Positions 17,519 to 26,714 are shown, counted from the stretch's first letter. The stretch is 64,000 nt of DNA from Beggiatoa leptomitoformis (GCF_001305575.3 NZ_CP012373.2:1426001-1490000); one strand, 5' to 3'. A program made the numbers and translations. The notes: generated from the sequence alone by a model not told the origin.

Positions 17519-17761
17519 ATGTTAGAACACGCAATGGATAAAGAACGACAACAGGCTTTTGTGTTGGGAAAAATAGAGGGCAAGATGGAAGGCAAAGCAG
17601 AACTGTTAATAACTCTATTAGAAGCACATTATGGTCAATTAACAGATATGCAAAGAGCCAGATTGTTACAGCTCAGTGATGAAAGATTAACCTACTTATC
17701 ACTAAAATTGTTTCAGACAACCTCTCTAACGGAATTTTGGCAGGAAGTGGAAGTACATTAA
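17519..17761 (+). CDS. Free-standing Rpn C-terminal domain, copy 3 (candidate antitoxin)
   Basis: This 80-residue frame is identical to copy 2 except for Ala to Thr in SLTEFWQ. It keeps the same upstream AGAGG and in-frame TAG. Its downstream flank (ATTTGCATAAAAT) is probably the original end of the nuclease gene. A terminator follows at 17813. Confidence 0.55.
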   Translation: MLEHAMDKERQQAFVLGKIEGKMEGKAELLITLLEAHYGQLTDMQRARLLQLSDERLTYLSLKLFQTTSLTEFWQEVEVH

Positions 17762-17812
17762 TTTGCATAAAATATTTCACCTCATTAATCTCCTAATTCC
17801 CAAGACCTATCA

Positions 17813-17842
17813 AAATTTATACACCTAAATAGGTCTTTTTTT
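17813..17842 (+). terminator. Rho-independent terminator after the Rpn repeat array
   Basis: AGACCTAT pairs with ATAGGTCT and a run of seven T follows. It ends the Rpn unit and insulates the Fur-box promoter downstream. Confidence 0.85.
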
Positions 17843-17891
17843 ATCTCCACGCGATAAAGAGCGAATATGCATTATTTCTTTACATTATTAA

Positions 17892-17906
17892 TGAGAATGC
17901 TTATCA
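17892..17906 (+). promoter_or_regulatory. Candidate Fur box
   Basis: TGAGAAT-G-CTTATCA is a 7-1-7 inverted repeat matching TGATAAT-N-ATTATCA at 12 of the 14 specified bases. It lies 38 bases before the imelysin ATG, where a repressor would block transcription. Iron control of this cluster is an inference from the match and from the gene content. Confidence 0.7.
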
Positions 17907-17944
17907 TTTAGTATTATCACTATTACTCTAATTGGATAAGTCTT

Positions 17945-19228
17945 ATGTTCGATAATAGATATTTCATTGGTTTATGTGTAGGAATGATGTTCACAACATC
18001 TACGGTATTTGCCGCAAAAGCCACACCTCAAGCGGTTGTCGAGCATTATACTGATATGATTCATGCCGTTTATGATGATGCGCTGACCACAGCGAAAATC
18101 TTAGATGAAAAAATTGCAGCCTATTTAAAAGCCCCCTCAGAAAAAACTTTAAACGAAGCCAAATTAGCATGGAAAGCCGCACGTGTTCCTTATCAACAAA
18201 GTGAAACTTTCCGCTTTGGTAACAAAGTAATTGATGATTGGGAAGGTAGTTTAAACTCATGGCCTTTAGACGAAGGCTTAATCGACTATGTCGATACTTC
18301 CCACTACCAGTTTGAACAAGGCAATGTCGGCGCAAATGCAAATATTATTGCAACCCAATCCATCACAATTGGTACGGAAACTATAGATACCAGCAAAATC
18401 ACACCTGAATTACTCATGAGTTTAAATGAAATTGGTGGCTCAGAAGCCAATGTTGCAACTGGCTACCATGCAATTGAATTTTTGTTGTGGGGACAAGATT
18501 TACACGGGACGGACAAAGGCGCGGGAGAACGTCCCTTTACCGATTACATACAAACCGATGAAGCCTGCACTAATGGTAAAGCAAAAGCAGGTACAAAACT
18601 GACTTGTCAACGACGTGCCGCGTATTTAACTGCACTTTCTCAATTATTAGTTAGCCAATTGACTGATATGACTGCCCAATGGGCAAAAGATGGCGCAGCG
18701 CGTAAAGCCTTACTGAGCGCGGACCCTACTACAGGATTACGCACCATGTTGTTTGGCATGGGTAGTTTGTCTTTGGGTGAATTGGCAGGGGAACGGATGA
18801 AAGTTGCGCTTATTGCTAACTCCACAGAAGATGAACACGATTGTTTTAGCGACAATACACATAATTCCCATTTTTATAATGGATTAGGTATTCAAAATGT
18901 TTATTTTGGTACTTATAAAACCACTACAGGAAAAACCCTTACAGGTGCAAGTTTGGCGGATTTAGTTGCTGCAAAAGATGCCAAACTTGATAAGGAAATG
19001 AGTACAAAATTCAAAGAAACACAGGCTAAATTACAAGCACTTGTTGATTCTGCGGAGAAAAAAGGAATTGCTTTTGACCAATTGATTGCCGCAGATAACC
19101 CTCAAGGTAACGCATTGGTAAAAGCAGCAATTGACGGTTTAGTCGCCCAAACACATAGCCTAGAAAAAGTCGCAGAAGCATTAGGAATTAAAGATTTAAA
19201 TCCTGATACAGCAGACCATACTTTCTAA
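17945..19228 (+). CDS. Imelysin-family (M75) iron-regulated periplasmic protein
   Basis: The 427-residue protein has a Sec signal peptide ending near VFAAK. The mature part is imelysin-like (IrpA/IcmP branch), with WKAARVPYQQSE, the GxHxxE motif at residues 173-178 (GYHAIE) and FGMGSLSLGELAGERM. Members are alpha-helical periplasmic proteins implicated in iron acquisition; a peptidase activity was proposed for some. It leads a four-gene set with a di-heme protein, a second imelysin and a DUF1513 protein, a combination known from other proteobacteria. The start follows GGATAAG. Confidence 0.93.
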   Translation: MFDNRYFIGLCVGMMFTTSTVFAAKATPQAVVEHYTDMIHAVYDDALTTAKILDEKIAAYLKAPSEKTLNEAKLAWKAARVPYQQSETFRFGNKVIDDWEGSLNSWPLDEGLIDYVDTSHYQFEQGNVGANANIIATQSITIGTETIDTSKITPELLMSLNEIGGSEANVATGYHAIEFLLWGQDLHGTDKGAGERPFTDYIQTDEACTNGKAKAGTKLTCQRRAAYLTALSQLLVSQLTDMTAQWAKDGAARKALLSADPTTGLRTMLFGMGSLSLGELAGERMKVALIANSTEDEHDCFSDNTHNSHFYNGLGIQNVYFGTYKTTTGKTLTGASLADLVAAKDAKLDKEMSTKFKETQAKLQALVDSAEKKGIAFDQLIAADNPQGNALVKAAIDGLVAQTHSLEKVAEALGIKDLNPDTADHTF

Positions 19229-19303
19229 TTATTTATGCAAATATATTTGTACCGTGTTTTTTAGTAAAAATCATTGTACTGCACATTTGCATTAGTTTTC
19301 CTA

Positions 19304-19339
19304 AACCTGACGTGTTTATCTAAATTCGTCAGGTTTTTT
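19304..19339 (+). terminator. Terminator-like hairpin between imelysin and di-heme genes
   Basis: AACCTGACG pairs with CGTCAGGTT and is followed by six T. It lies 75 bases after the imelysin stop and 25 bases before the di-heme ATG, so downstream expression needs read-through or another promoter. It also argues against a di-heme start at 19274. Confidence 0.8.
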
Positions 19340-19363
19340 AAATTAAACACTACTCTTTCTATC

Positions 19364-20779
19364 ATGACTCCAAACAAACTGATTTTTCTAACCCTATTAC
19401 TCAATCCTGCTTTTACGTTGGCAACAACAATTGATTTTAGCAAATCTGAACCTAATGAAGCACTTTCTGGGGGGGCGACAACGGTTTTTAATGCAACAGT
19501 GAATGCTTTTTCCTTACCCGCAGCAAATATGCCGATTAGTCGTCGGGATAATTTTTCTATTGGTAACGCTTTTTTTCGTCAACCTTGGGTCACTGCACCG
19601 TCAACAACAACGGCACGCGATGGTTTAGGCGCGTTATTTATTACCAATGCCTGTCAAAACTGTCATATCAAAGATGGGCGTGGCAGCCCGCCTGCTAAAG
19701 CGGATGATGATTTCGTCTCTATTTTATTGCGTTTAAGTTTGCCTGCAATAACGGATGCGCAAAAAGCGCAGATAAAACAAAGTGGTGTTATTGCAGAGCC
19801 TACGTATGGCGACCAATTACAAAACTTTAGTGTGCAAGGTGTTCCTGCTGAGGGAAAACCCACTGTGACTTATACAGAAATACCAATTACTTTTGCCGAT
19901 GGTGAAGTGCTGACACTACGTCAACCTAAGTATGAAATTAAAAATCTACAATATGGTGAGTTACATAAAGAAGTTTTAATTTCCCCCCGTGTTGCTCAAC
20001 CAATGATAGGTCTCGGTTTAGTTGATGCGATTCCTGAAGCAAGCATCTTAGCAAATGCTGACCCCGAAGATAAAAATGGCGATGGTATTTCTGGTCGTCC
20101 AAATCATGTTTGGGATGTAGAAAAAAAACAAACGGTTATGGGGCGTATTGGCTGGAAGGCGAACATGCCACACATTCGCCAACAAACCGCAGGCGCATTT
20201 AATGGCGATATTGGCATTACGTCGGTTTTATTCCCGACCAGCAGTTGCACAGACAGCCAAACCGCCTGCAAAAACGCACCTAATGGTGGTGAGCCTGAAA
20301 TTAGTACCGAATTACTCGATTTTGTCACTTTTTATGCCCGTACATTAGCCGTTCCTGCACGACGTAATGTTGATGACCCCATTGTATTAAAAGGGAAAGC
20401 TGTGTTTTACACCGCAAATTGTACAGGCTGTCATACGCCTACCTTCCAAACGGGTGAATTCGCAGGGTTGCCTGAAGTGTCTAAGCAAGCAATTCGTCCG
20501 TATAGTGATTTTCTCTTACATGATATGGGCGATGGTTTAGCTGATGCGCGTCCTGATTTTGAAGCCACAGGCAATGAATGGCGAACACAACCTTTGTGGG
20601 GCATTGGCTTAACAGAAACGGTGAATGGACACACACAATTTTTACACGATGGTAGAGCGCGCAATTTGATGGAAGCCGTTCTATGGCATGGTGGCGAAGC
20701 AGAACAGGCAAAACAAGCCGTGTTAAAACTGGCAAAACCAGAGCGGGAAGCCTTAATTAAATTCTTAGAATCCTTGTAA
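19364..20779 (+). CDS. Di-heme oxidoreductase (DUF1111, thiol-oxidoreductase-like)
   Basis: From the ATG at 19364 the protein has 471 residues and a clean signal peptide (MTPNKLIFLTLLLNPAFTLA). An upstream in-frame start at 19274 would span a terminator hairpin and bury the signal, so it was not used. Two c-type heme sites are visible: CQNCH at residues 97-101 and CTGCH at 353-357. LWGIGLTETVNGH and FLHDGRARNLMEAVLWHGGEA are typical of the family, which is related to di-heme peroxidases. It is periplasmic, and in this context probably takes part in iron handling or redox. Confidence 0.92.
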   Translation: MTPNKLIFLTLLLNPAFTLATTIDFSKSEPNEALSGGATTVFNATVNAFSLPAANMPISRRDNFSIGNAFFRQPWVTAPSTTTARDGLGALFITNACQNCHIKDGRGSPPAKADDDFVSILLRLSLPAITDAQKAQIKQSGVIAEPTYGDQLQNFSVQGVPAEGKPTVTYTEIPITFADGEVLTLRQPKYEIKNLQYGELHKEVLISPRVAQPMIGLGLVDAIPEASILANADPEDKNGDGISGRPNHVWDVEKKQTVMGRIGWKANMPHIRQQTAGAFNGDIGITSVLFPTSSCTDSQTACKNAPNGGEPEISTELLDFVTFYARTLAVPARRNVDDPIVLKGKAVFYTANCTGCHTPTFQTGEFAGLPEVSKQAIRPYSDFLLHDMGDGLADARPDFEATGNEWRTQPLWGIGLTETVNGHTQFLHDGRARNLMEAVLWHGGEAEQAKQAVLKLAKPEREALIKFLESL

Positions 20780-20800
20780 ATAACCATTTCAGAATTACGG

Positions 20801-20824
20801 TTGGTGCGATTGGGTTCGCACCAA
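20801..20824 (+). terminator. TTGGTGCGA palindrome after the di-heme gene
   Basis: TTGGTGCGA pairs perfectly with TCGCACCAA over a 6-base loop, 21 bases after the stop. There is no U run. It is one of a family of GGTGCGAA palindromes in the window. Confidence 0.5.
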
Positions 20825-20850
20825 TATTGATAATTATTTAGGACACTTGC

Positions 20851-21888
20851 ATGTTAAAAAAAACGGTTGCTTTACTCAGTCTTTGCCTGTCCTCTTGCGT
20901 AACGTTTGCGGCAGAAATCCCACCACCACCGACACAACTCATTGATGATACACTGCAATATGCAGTTATTCCCATTTATCAGCAGTTTGTGGAGCAAGCG
21001 ACATTATTACAGAAACAAGTTGCCACCTTTTGCGCAACGCCTAACGACACCGCACAATTCAGCGCAACACAACAAGCTTTTCATGCCACCCTAACTGCTT
21101 GGATGCGCACGCAAGCGATTCGATTTGGTGCGGTTAAATTGCACAATATGGATAGCAAAATTCTGTTTTTTCCTGACCGTAAAGATACCGTTAAACTCAA
21201 AGTAACCACCCTACTCAATGCGGATACACCGCTCACTTTGGCACAAGTAGAAAAACAAGGCAGTACTGCTTTAGGTTTATCGGCACTAGAAATTTTGTTA
21301 TTTGAACCCGCAGAACAAACGCTTAATACGTTTGCTGATGGAAAACGGTGTGCCTATATCAACATTGCCAGTACAGCCCTTGCTCAAGATGCTAACGATT
21401 TATTAACGCAGGCAAAAAGTGCAGAAAAACCCACAATAACCCATATAGTTGCTAGTTTGATTGAACTGACAGAAATCATGAAAGACAGCAAGTTAGGTGC
21501 GCCATTGGGGAGAAAAAATGGCAATATGATTAAACCCTTTTTTGCTGAAAGCTGGCGCAGTCACGCCTCATTAACCAATTTACAAGCCAATTTAGAAGGC
21601 TTACAACAAGTTTATAGTGCAGGACAAGGCTATGGGTTAGATGATTATCTTAAAGCAGTCAAACAAGATGAATTAGATACTGAGATTCAACAAGAAATTC
21701 AAGCAACCATACAGGCTATTCAAGCCTTTAGTGTGCCATTAACTGAAGCACTCAGCGCGAAAGGTGAAGAACGCGCAAAAGTAGAACGCTTATTTTTTGA
21801 ACTGGATATTCTAACCAGATTATTTAAAACGAATTTAACAGAAGCCCTGCATATTACAACAGGATTCAATAGTTTAGATGGGGATTAA
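20851..21888 (+). CDS. Imelysin-like periplasmic protein, second copy
   Basis: The 345-residue protein has an N-terminal export signal. The sequence LCLSSC near residues 11-16 could be a lipobox, or cleavage could follow TFA by signal peptidase I. The imelysin signature is altered: GLSALE at 142-147 replaces GxHxxE, so the histidine is missing. FHATLTAWMRTQAIRFGAVKL and the C-terminal helices fit the family. The DUF1513 gene starts on the base after its stop, implying translational coupling. Confidence 0.88.
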   Translation: MLKKTVALLSLCLSSCVTFAAEIPPPPTQLIDDTLQYAVIPIYQQFVEQATLLQKQVATFCATPNDTAQFSATQQAFHATLTAWMRTQAIRFGAVKLHNMDSKILFFPDRKDTVKLKVTTLLNADTPLTLAQVEKQGSTALGLSALEILLFEPAEQTLNTFADGKRCAYINIASTALAQDANDLLTQAKSAEKPTITHIVASLIELTEIMKDSKLGAPLGRKNGNMIKPFFAESWRSHASLTNLQANLEGLQQVYSAGQGYGLDDYLKAVKQDELDTEIQQEIQATIQAIQAFSVPLTEALSAKGEERAKVERLFFELDILTRLFKTNLTEALHITTGFNSLDGD

Positions 21889-23010
21889 ATGTTATCACGT
21901 CGGCATTTTTTACAGTTTTCTGCGGGATTTATCGCCAGCTATACGCTTCTTGTTCATGCAGCCGTGAAACCATCGGGTTTATTTTTGTCTGCGTATGACG
22001 ATAGTGCAGGACAACACTGCGTTGCAGGTTTTAATACAGCGGGTGAAAAAACGTTTAGTTTAGTGGTTAATCAACGCGGTCATGGCTTGGCTGTTCATCC
22101 TACACGTGCGGATATCGCGGTTTTACTCGCTCGCCGACCCGGTACAGAAGCAACCATTTTTAATTATCGGACTGGCGAAAAAATTCAAATATTACAAAGC
22201 ACAGCTAGGCGACACTTTTTTGGACATGGTTGTTTTTCTAACGATGGACAAACCTTTTTTACAACAGAAAATGATTTTGAAAAAGGGGTGGGGATTATCG
22301 GTGTTTATGATGCTCTCACATTTAACCGCTTGAGTGAGATGCAAACTTACGGCATAGATTCCCATGAATTATGCTTAATGTCTGATGGTAAAACCCTTGT
22401 CATTGCGAATGGTGGTATAGAAACCCGCCCTGAATCTGGACGGCAAAAACTCAACTTGCCCACAATGTCACCGTCGTTAACGTATATAAACAGTCAAACA
22501 GGCGAGTTATTAGAAAAACAAATCCTTGCGCATTCCACTTTAAGTATTCGTCATTTAGCCATTAATGGTCATCAAGTTGCGATTGCATTACAGGAAGAAG
22601 GTGAAGATGGATTACCACTGGTTGCATTACATCAAAGCCGTGTTACAGCGACAGGCTTTAACCAACAAATGCAAGCCAGTCCGTTAGATTTATTGCCAAT
22701 TCCTGATGAAGTTTTGTTACAAATGAAGGCTTATACCGCAAGTGCTGCGATTGCAACGCCTAGTCAAATATTAGGTATTACCTGCCCACGCGGTAATTTT
22801 GTTGCGTTTTGGTCATTGGTCGATAAAACCTTTTTAAAAACCATTCCCTTGATTGATACGGCGGGCATTACATTTGACGCGAACACGCAGCAATTTGTAA
22901 TTACCGCAGGCACAGGGGAGATAATATGGATAAATGCCGTAGATTTAACCACTCAGCAACAAGTTAAATTAGAGGGAATACATTGGGATAACCATCTGTT
23001 GGTGGTTTGA
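21889..23010 (+). CDS. DUF1513 secreted beta-propeller-like protein
   Basis: The 373-residue protein starts with a Tat-like signal (SRRHFLQFSAG). The mature part resembles DUF1513 proteins, predicted beta-propellers (VNQRGHGLAVHPTR, GHGCFSNDGQTFFTTEND, GIDSHELCLM). It is the last of the four-gene cluster. Its biochemical role is unknown; Tat export suggests folding before export, perhaps with a cofactor. Confidence 0.9.
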   Translation: MLSRRHFLQFSAGFIASYTLLVHAAVKPSGLFLSAYDDSAGQHCVAGFNTAGEKTFSLVVNQRGHGLAVHPTRADIAVLLARRPGTEATIFNYRTGEKIQILQSTARRHFFGHGCFSNDGQTFFTTENDFEKGVGIIGVYDALTFNRLSEMQTYGIDSHELCLMSDGKTLVIANGGIETRPESGRQKLNLPTMSPSLTYINSQTGELLEKQILAHSTLSIRHLAINGHQVAIALQEEGEDGLPLVALHQSRVTATGFNQQMQASPLDLLPIPDEVLLQMKAYTASAAIATPSQILGITCPRGNFVAFWSLVDKTFLKTIPLIDTAGITFDANTQQFVITAGTGEIIWINAVDLTTQQQVKLEGIHWDNHLLVV

Positions 23011-23310
23011 TATTTTCGTCATTACACAAATATCAGCGCGACAAGTGGCGTTTGGCGTTACCCGCTAAAGCAGGTTAAAAAAGAGGCGGTGATAAAGCAA
23101 TTCCCGTCTTTTAAAAAGGCAGCTAGGTAAACCCATTATCAAGATAAATTCCTCTTGACCAAGTAAACGCTCAAGTTTTGGTGGGCAACGCCCACCACGC
23201 TATATTGCTATCTTCTCTTGCCCATCGCGTTATTTAATGATGCGCCCTACAGTAAATCTTTACTTGTTTGGCATTGCCCCAAGAATAATCTTGTGAAAAT
23301 CCCACACAAA
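23011..23310. other. Intergenic region between convergent genes with a GTGGGC hairpin
   Basis: No coding sequence is recognised in this 300-base gap. TGGTGGGC pairs with GCCCACCA at 23179-23197 over a three-base loop. The surrounding bases look like eroded repeat sequence. The hairpin could terminate either flanking gene but has no U tract. Confidence 0.5.
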
Positions 23311-26208
23311 TTACACAACATGTACAATATCTTCATAAAGTTGTTGAATATCTTCTTCTTGTGCGATAGGTGGTAAGAGCATATCCCGACTTAATGCCCG
23401 TTTATTATCCAATAAATTATGCAATCGCCAGTCAAAACTATGTTCTTTAAATTCAGGATGAATTGCCAGCGGATAATACACATGTACCGTTTTAGTTTGC
23501 CCAATTCGATACGCCCGACAAGTACATTGGTCTTCTACCGCAGGATTCCACCAACGGGTCAAATGAATCACATGATTTGCCGCTGTCAGAGTCAACCCCA
23601 CCCCACCCGCCAGTGGGGAAATAATAAAGACATCAAACCCCTGCGCTTTTTGAAATTGATTGACCCGTTCTTGACGTTTTTGTCCATTCACTGAACCATT
23701 GATTAACATAGGATTAATCCCATAACGGCGATAAATCAAGCCCATTAAATAGCGTTGCATGTATTGTGATTCTAAGAAAATTAAGACTTTTTCTTGTTGC
23801 GCTTGAATCTCATCTAACAATGTAAACGTGGTTGTCAATCGTGCAGATTGTTGAATATACATATTATCTTGTTGTAGTAAAACTTCCGCACTGTCCACAA
23901 CGGGTATTTCAACGGGAATGGTTTCGGGCGCGGGTACGCTTTCTGTTTCATGCAGGCTTATCCATTCCGCAGGTGAATAAGGATGCAAGGAAATCCCTCG
24001 CAGTTGTTGCAAGGCTTCTAACACAGCCCCCGCTTTTGCTTCACCTTCAACCTGTTGGCGAATAACCCCTGCATAACTTTCCGCCTGTAGTGGGGGCATA
24101 CTGCCAATACTTTGATGTTCTGGGAGTAAATGCACTTCCAAGGCGGGAAAACCTGTTAAATGGTCTTCTTTCATCCGTCGTAACATAATTGGCGGCGTAT
24201 TTTCGCTGGAGTCTTGGGTTAAAAAGGCTTTTAATTCAAACATATTATCGCGGTCTTTTTCATAATACGCGCTAAATTGTTTTAAATCGCCCAAATAACC
24301 GGGGCAAACGGTATCGATAATGCACCACAAATCAGATAGACGGTTTTCAATCGGTGTACCTGTCATTGCGAGAATAAACTCGGTGTGCATTGCTTTTGCC
24401 GCCTCGGTCATTAATGTGCCGGGCGTTTTAATTTTCTGCACTTCGTCGAAAATAATCGCACTAAAATGCAAGCCTGCAAAACTGTGTTGATAATCGCGTA
24501 ACGTCTCGTAAGTGGTTAATAACCAATCAGCTTGTTGCAAGCGTTCTTTATCTAATAAAGGCAATCCGTGGGTTAATTCACTTCCTTGAGTCGTGCGTAA
24601 ATCGCGTAAATCTTGCCCATACGCCCGCAATAATTGCCCCAAAGCAGGCATATTAAAATGAATTTGGTGTTCCTGTTCCCAGTTTTTTAATAAGCCTGTG
24701 GGGGCAACGATTAAAATCGGCAAGTTTTCTGCCAAGCCTGCCCGCATGGATTCTTTCAGCCATACCATAAAGGTTAGGGATTGTAAGGTTTTTCCAAGCC
24801 CCATGTCATCAGCTAATAAACAACCGGGACTACCACTATTCCAATGTTCTTGCATCCATTGCAAACCTGATTCTTGATGCGCTTTTAAGGTTGATTTTAG
24901 CGCGCTAGGCGTTTGTAAGGGTAAGGCGGGTTCACGGGCTTGCCAATGTTGTTTGATATAATTTAGTGTTTGTAAATTATCATCAATTTTCAAAGTAATA
25001 CGGCGGTTTTTATCCGTTTCTTCCGTTTCGGCTAATTCCTCAAGGGCTAAGGTTTCCGCTTCGGACAATGGACGCGCACGGCGGGCATTCTGTGCTTGCG
25101 GAGGAAGCCATGTTTCTGAAGCGAGTTGTGCTAATGGCAATACTTTAGCTTCCCATAAGCCTATTTCGGTCACTCGTTGAGAATATTCGCGGGTTTCGAC
25201 AAATAAACTTTCTAAAATATCCTCATTTACATTGTCCCCTAAAACACCTCGTAGATAAGCACGCGGATTTTTAGCGAATTCTCGACGGGTAGCGGGGTCA
25301 GTTTTTTGGAAACGATGCACCACGTCTAAGGCTTGGCGCAAAGGTTCATCGACCACCACGTACCAACCTTCTTGTAGTACATAACGTGAGCGGGCTTGTA
25401 TTGCTTCTCTAAAGCGTTGTTTAAAAGTGGCTTTATAATTTTCAGGTAACAGCATTTCAGGTTCAATGCTGAAATCAATCGCGTTGGGGTCATTTACAGG
25501 TTTGGCTTTAACAAAGATAGGGTCGAAAATAAACTCGCCATTTTCTTCTTGAACATCAAGGGTAAAACTGCACGCATGAGCAATTTTGGTTTTTTGTAAA
25601 TAGCCTTGTGTTTGAATTGCTTGCACACTATCTTCGGGCAATAATTCGCTGAGTTTTCCCCATGCTAAAAACCGTTCATCCATTGCTTGTGGCGGGGTTG
25701 CATTAAATGTTTCCATACCATTGATTAGCGAGAAATGCGGTTCAGCTAAACGATAAACATTTGAACCAACTTGTAATAATGCCCCAATTTGTTGTGGCAT
25801 TAACAAAGGTTGTCCGTTGTCGCGTAACCATTGGTATTGAAAGCGGAATTTTTCTTGGTCTAATGTGCCTTCATGGTCTATGTCCAGAATAAACGGCGCG
25901 GGTGGTGGCAGTTGTAACCAAGTGGCTTGATAGGATGATAGACGTGCAACCCATGCCGCTTGGGTTTTTAATGTATTAATATCTAATGGAAATAAAGTAT
26001 GTTGTGAATCTTCCCAATCTGCTTGAATTTCTAATTCACCCAATAAAAATGACACGCCTGCAAAGGTTTGTTGCCCTGTCTTTTGCATCCATGTATCTAA
26101 GGGAATTAGGGTTTCTCCTTGTAGGAGTTGCAAGCAAATTTCTGTGCCGTCTAAAACCCATTTAAAGTTAGTTGGTAGAATTTTCTTTTTCGGTTTACGG
26201 AAAAACAT
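23311..26208 (-). CDS. SNF2-family DEAD/DEAH helicase (RapA/HepA-like)
   Basis: The 965-residue protein has an uncharacterised N-terminal ~430 residues and a two-lobed SWI2/SNF2 ATPase. Motif I is DDMGLGKT near residue 468, motif II is DEVQ near 589, motif III is MTGTPIENR and motif VI is CRAYRIGQTK. The unusual DEVQ replaces DEAH/DExQ. SNF2 proteins translocate on duplex DNA and remodel protein-DNA complexes; bacterial members include RNA polymerase recyclers and defence-system ATPases. No methylase or nuclease partner is adjacent, although Rpn-type genes follow upstream. Confidence 0.93.
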   Translation of the reverse strand: MFFRKPKKKILPTNFKWVLDGTEICLQLLQGETLIPLDTWMQKTGQQTFAGVSFLLGELEIQADWEDSQHTLFPLDINTLKTQAAWVARLSSYQATWLQLPPPAPFILDIDHEGTLDQEKFRFQYQWLRDNGQPLLMPQQIGALLQVGSNVYRLAEPHFSLINGMETFNATPPQAMDERFLAWGKLSELLPEDSVQAIQTQGYLQKTKIAHACSFTLDVQEENGEFIFDPIFVKAKPVNDPNAIDFSIEPEMLLPENYKATFKQRFREAIQARSRYVLQEGWYVVVDEPLRQALDVVHRFQKTDPATRREFAKNPRAYLRGVLGDNVNEDILESLFVETREYSQRVTEIGLWEAKVLPLAQLASETWLPPQAQNARRARPLSEAETLALEELAETEETDKNRRITLKIDDNLQTLNYIKQHWQAREPALPLQTPSALKSTLKAHQESGLQWMQEHWNSGSPGCLLADDMGLGKTLQSLTFMVWLKESMRAGLAENLPILIVAPTGLLKNWEQEHQIHFNMPALGQLLRAYGQDLRDLRTTQGSELTHGLPLLDKERLQQADWLLTTYETLRDYQHSFAGLHFSAIIFDEVQKIKTPGTLMTEAAKAMHTEFILAMTGTPIENRLSDLWCIIDTVCPGYLGDLKQFSAYYEKDRDNMFELKAFLTQDSSENTPPIMLRRMKEDHLTGFPALEVHLLPEHQSIGSMPPLQAESYAGVIRQQVEGEAKAGAVLEALQQLRGISLHPYSPAEWISLHETESVPAPETIPVEIPVVDSAEVLLQQDNMYIQQSARLTTTFTLLDEIQAQQEKVLIFLESQYMQRYLMGLIYRRYGINPMLINGSVNGQKRQERVNQFQKAQGFDVFIISPLAGGVGLTLTAANHVIHLTRWWNPAVEDQCTCRAYRIGQTKTVHVYYPLAIHPEFKEHSFDWRLHNLLDNKRALSRDMLLPPIAQEEDIQQLYEDIVHVV

Positions 26209-26302
26209 TGAGATTGCTCGTCAGAAAAAGTTAGAAGAGCTTATTATAATACTGTATAAAATTACAGTAAAGATGGGATAGGAAAAGGATTAAAAGGCAT
26301 TA

Positions 26303-26653
26303 TCAATGTAACCGTTGAATCTCTTCCGCCGATAACTGGGTTACTTTGGTAATTAACGCGATGGGTAGCCCTTCTGCTAGCATTTGCCGAACAATCTGTT
26401 GAGTTGCTTTATTGATACCTTGCTGTATGCCCCGTTCCATGCCTTGCCGTATGCCCTGTTCCATGCCTTGCTGTATGCCCTGTTCCATGCCTTGCTGTAT
26501 GCCCTGTTCCATGCCTTGCTGTACGTTCTCTTCAAAATGCTTTTCGTAGATTTCTTTAAATAAGGGATTTTCCATTAAATTAACGCGAATACCCATGGTA
26601 CGAACCTCTTTTTTTAGTAAACGGGATAGTTCTAGTTTATTGTTTGATGACAT
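26303..26653 (-). CDS. Free-standing C-terminal domain of an Rpn-like nuclease (candidate antitoxin)
   Basis: The 116-residue frame matches the last part of the 314-residue gene just upstream, starting at LEL before the LLKxEVRTM segment. It contains VNLMENPLFKE and an 8-residue QQGMEQGI repeat, and ends in the same TQLSAEEIQRLH-type tail. It has no nuclease residues. The likeliest start is not the first ATG but Met20 at 26596, preceded by GAGGT at 7 bases; this gives 97 residues. A hairpin repeat separates it from the parent gene. Function as an antitoxin is inferred from E. coli rpn genes. Confidence 0.6.
   Translation of the reverse strand: MSSNNKLELSRLLKKEVRTMGIRVNLMENPLFKEIYEKHFEENVQQGMEQGIQQGMEQGIQQGMEQGIRQGMERGIQQGINKATQQIVRQMLAEGLPIALITKVTQLSAEEIQRLH
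26594..26608 (-). promoter_or_regulatory. Ribosome-binding site and likely start of the free-standing Rpn C-terminal copy
   Basis: On the minus strand GAGGT is followed by 7 bases and ATG at 26596. The same bases also encode Glu-Val in the longer frame. The site is conserved with the one inside the full-length gene at 27080. Confidence 0.6.
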
Positions 26654-26661
26654 ACCCAGAT

Positions 26662-26689
26662 GGATAACACCGTTGATGCGGTGGTATCC
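26662..26689. repeat. GGATAACACC/GGTGGTATCC hairpin repeat
   Basis: The arms pair with one mismatch around an 8-base loop, and the right flank CCGTATTACTTT is shared with the hairpin at 45127-45155. It lies between the full-length Rpn gene and its truncated copy and may act as a terminator or mark the duplication. Confidence 0.6.
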
Positions 26690-26714
26690 GTATTACTTTG
26701 TTCATGCCGAAAAA

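Larger units (their letters stand above)
16862..17761 (+). repeat. Three tandem copies of the Rpn C-terminal segment
   Basis: Copy 1 is the 3' end of the nuclease gene (from 16862), copy 2 starts at 17183 and copy 3 at 17480, each with the AGAGG site and ATG. Copies 2 and 3 are 297 bases apart and nearly identical. The 321-base offset of copy 1 is explained by two extra 12-base KMEG units. A linker containing ACTGATTATTTAG joins copies 1-2 and 2-3 but is missing after copy 3. The near identity indicates recent duplication. Confidence 0.95.

Noticed and set aside
16862-17761. CRISPR-like array
   Set aside because: The three repeats are ~297 bases long, coding and nearly continuous, so they are a tandem gene duplication.
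19274-19363. Upstream in-frame extension of the di-heme protein
   Set aside because: It would translate through a terminator hairpin at 19304-19339 and bury the signal peptide; the ATG at 19364 gives a normal export signal.
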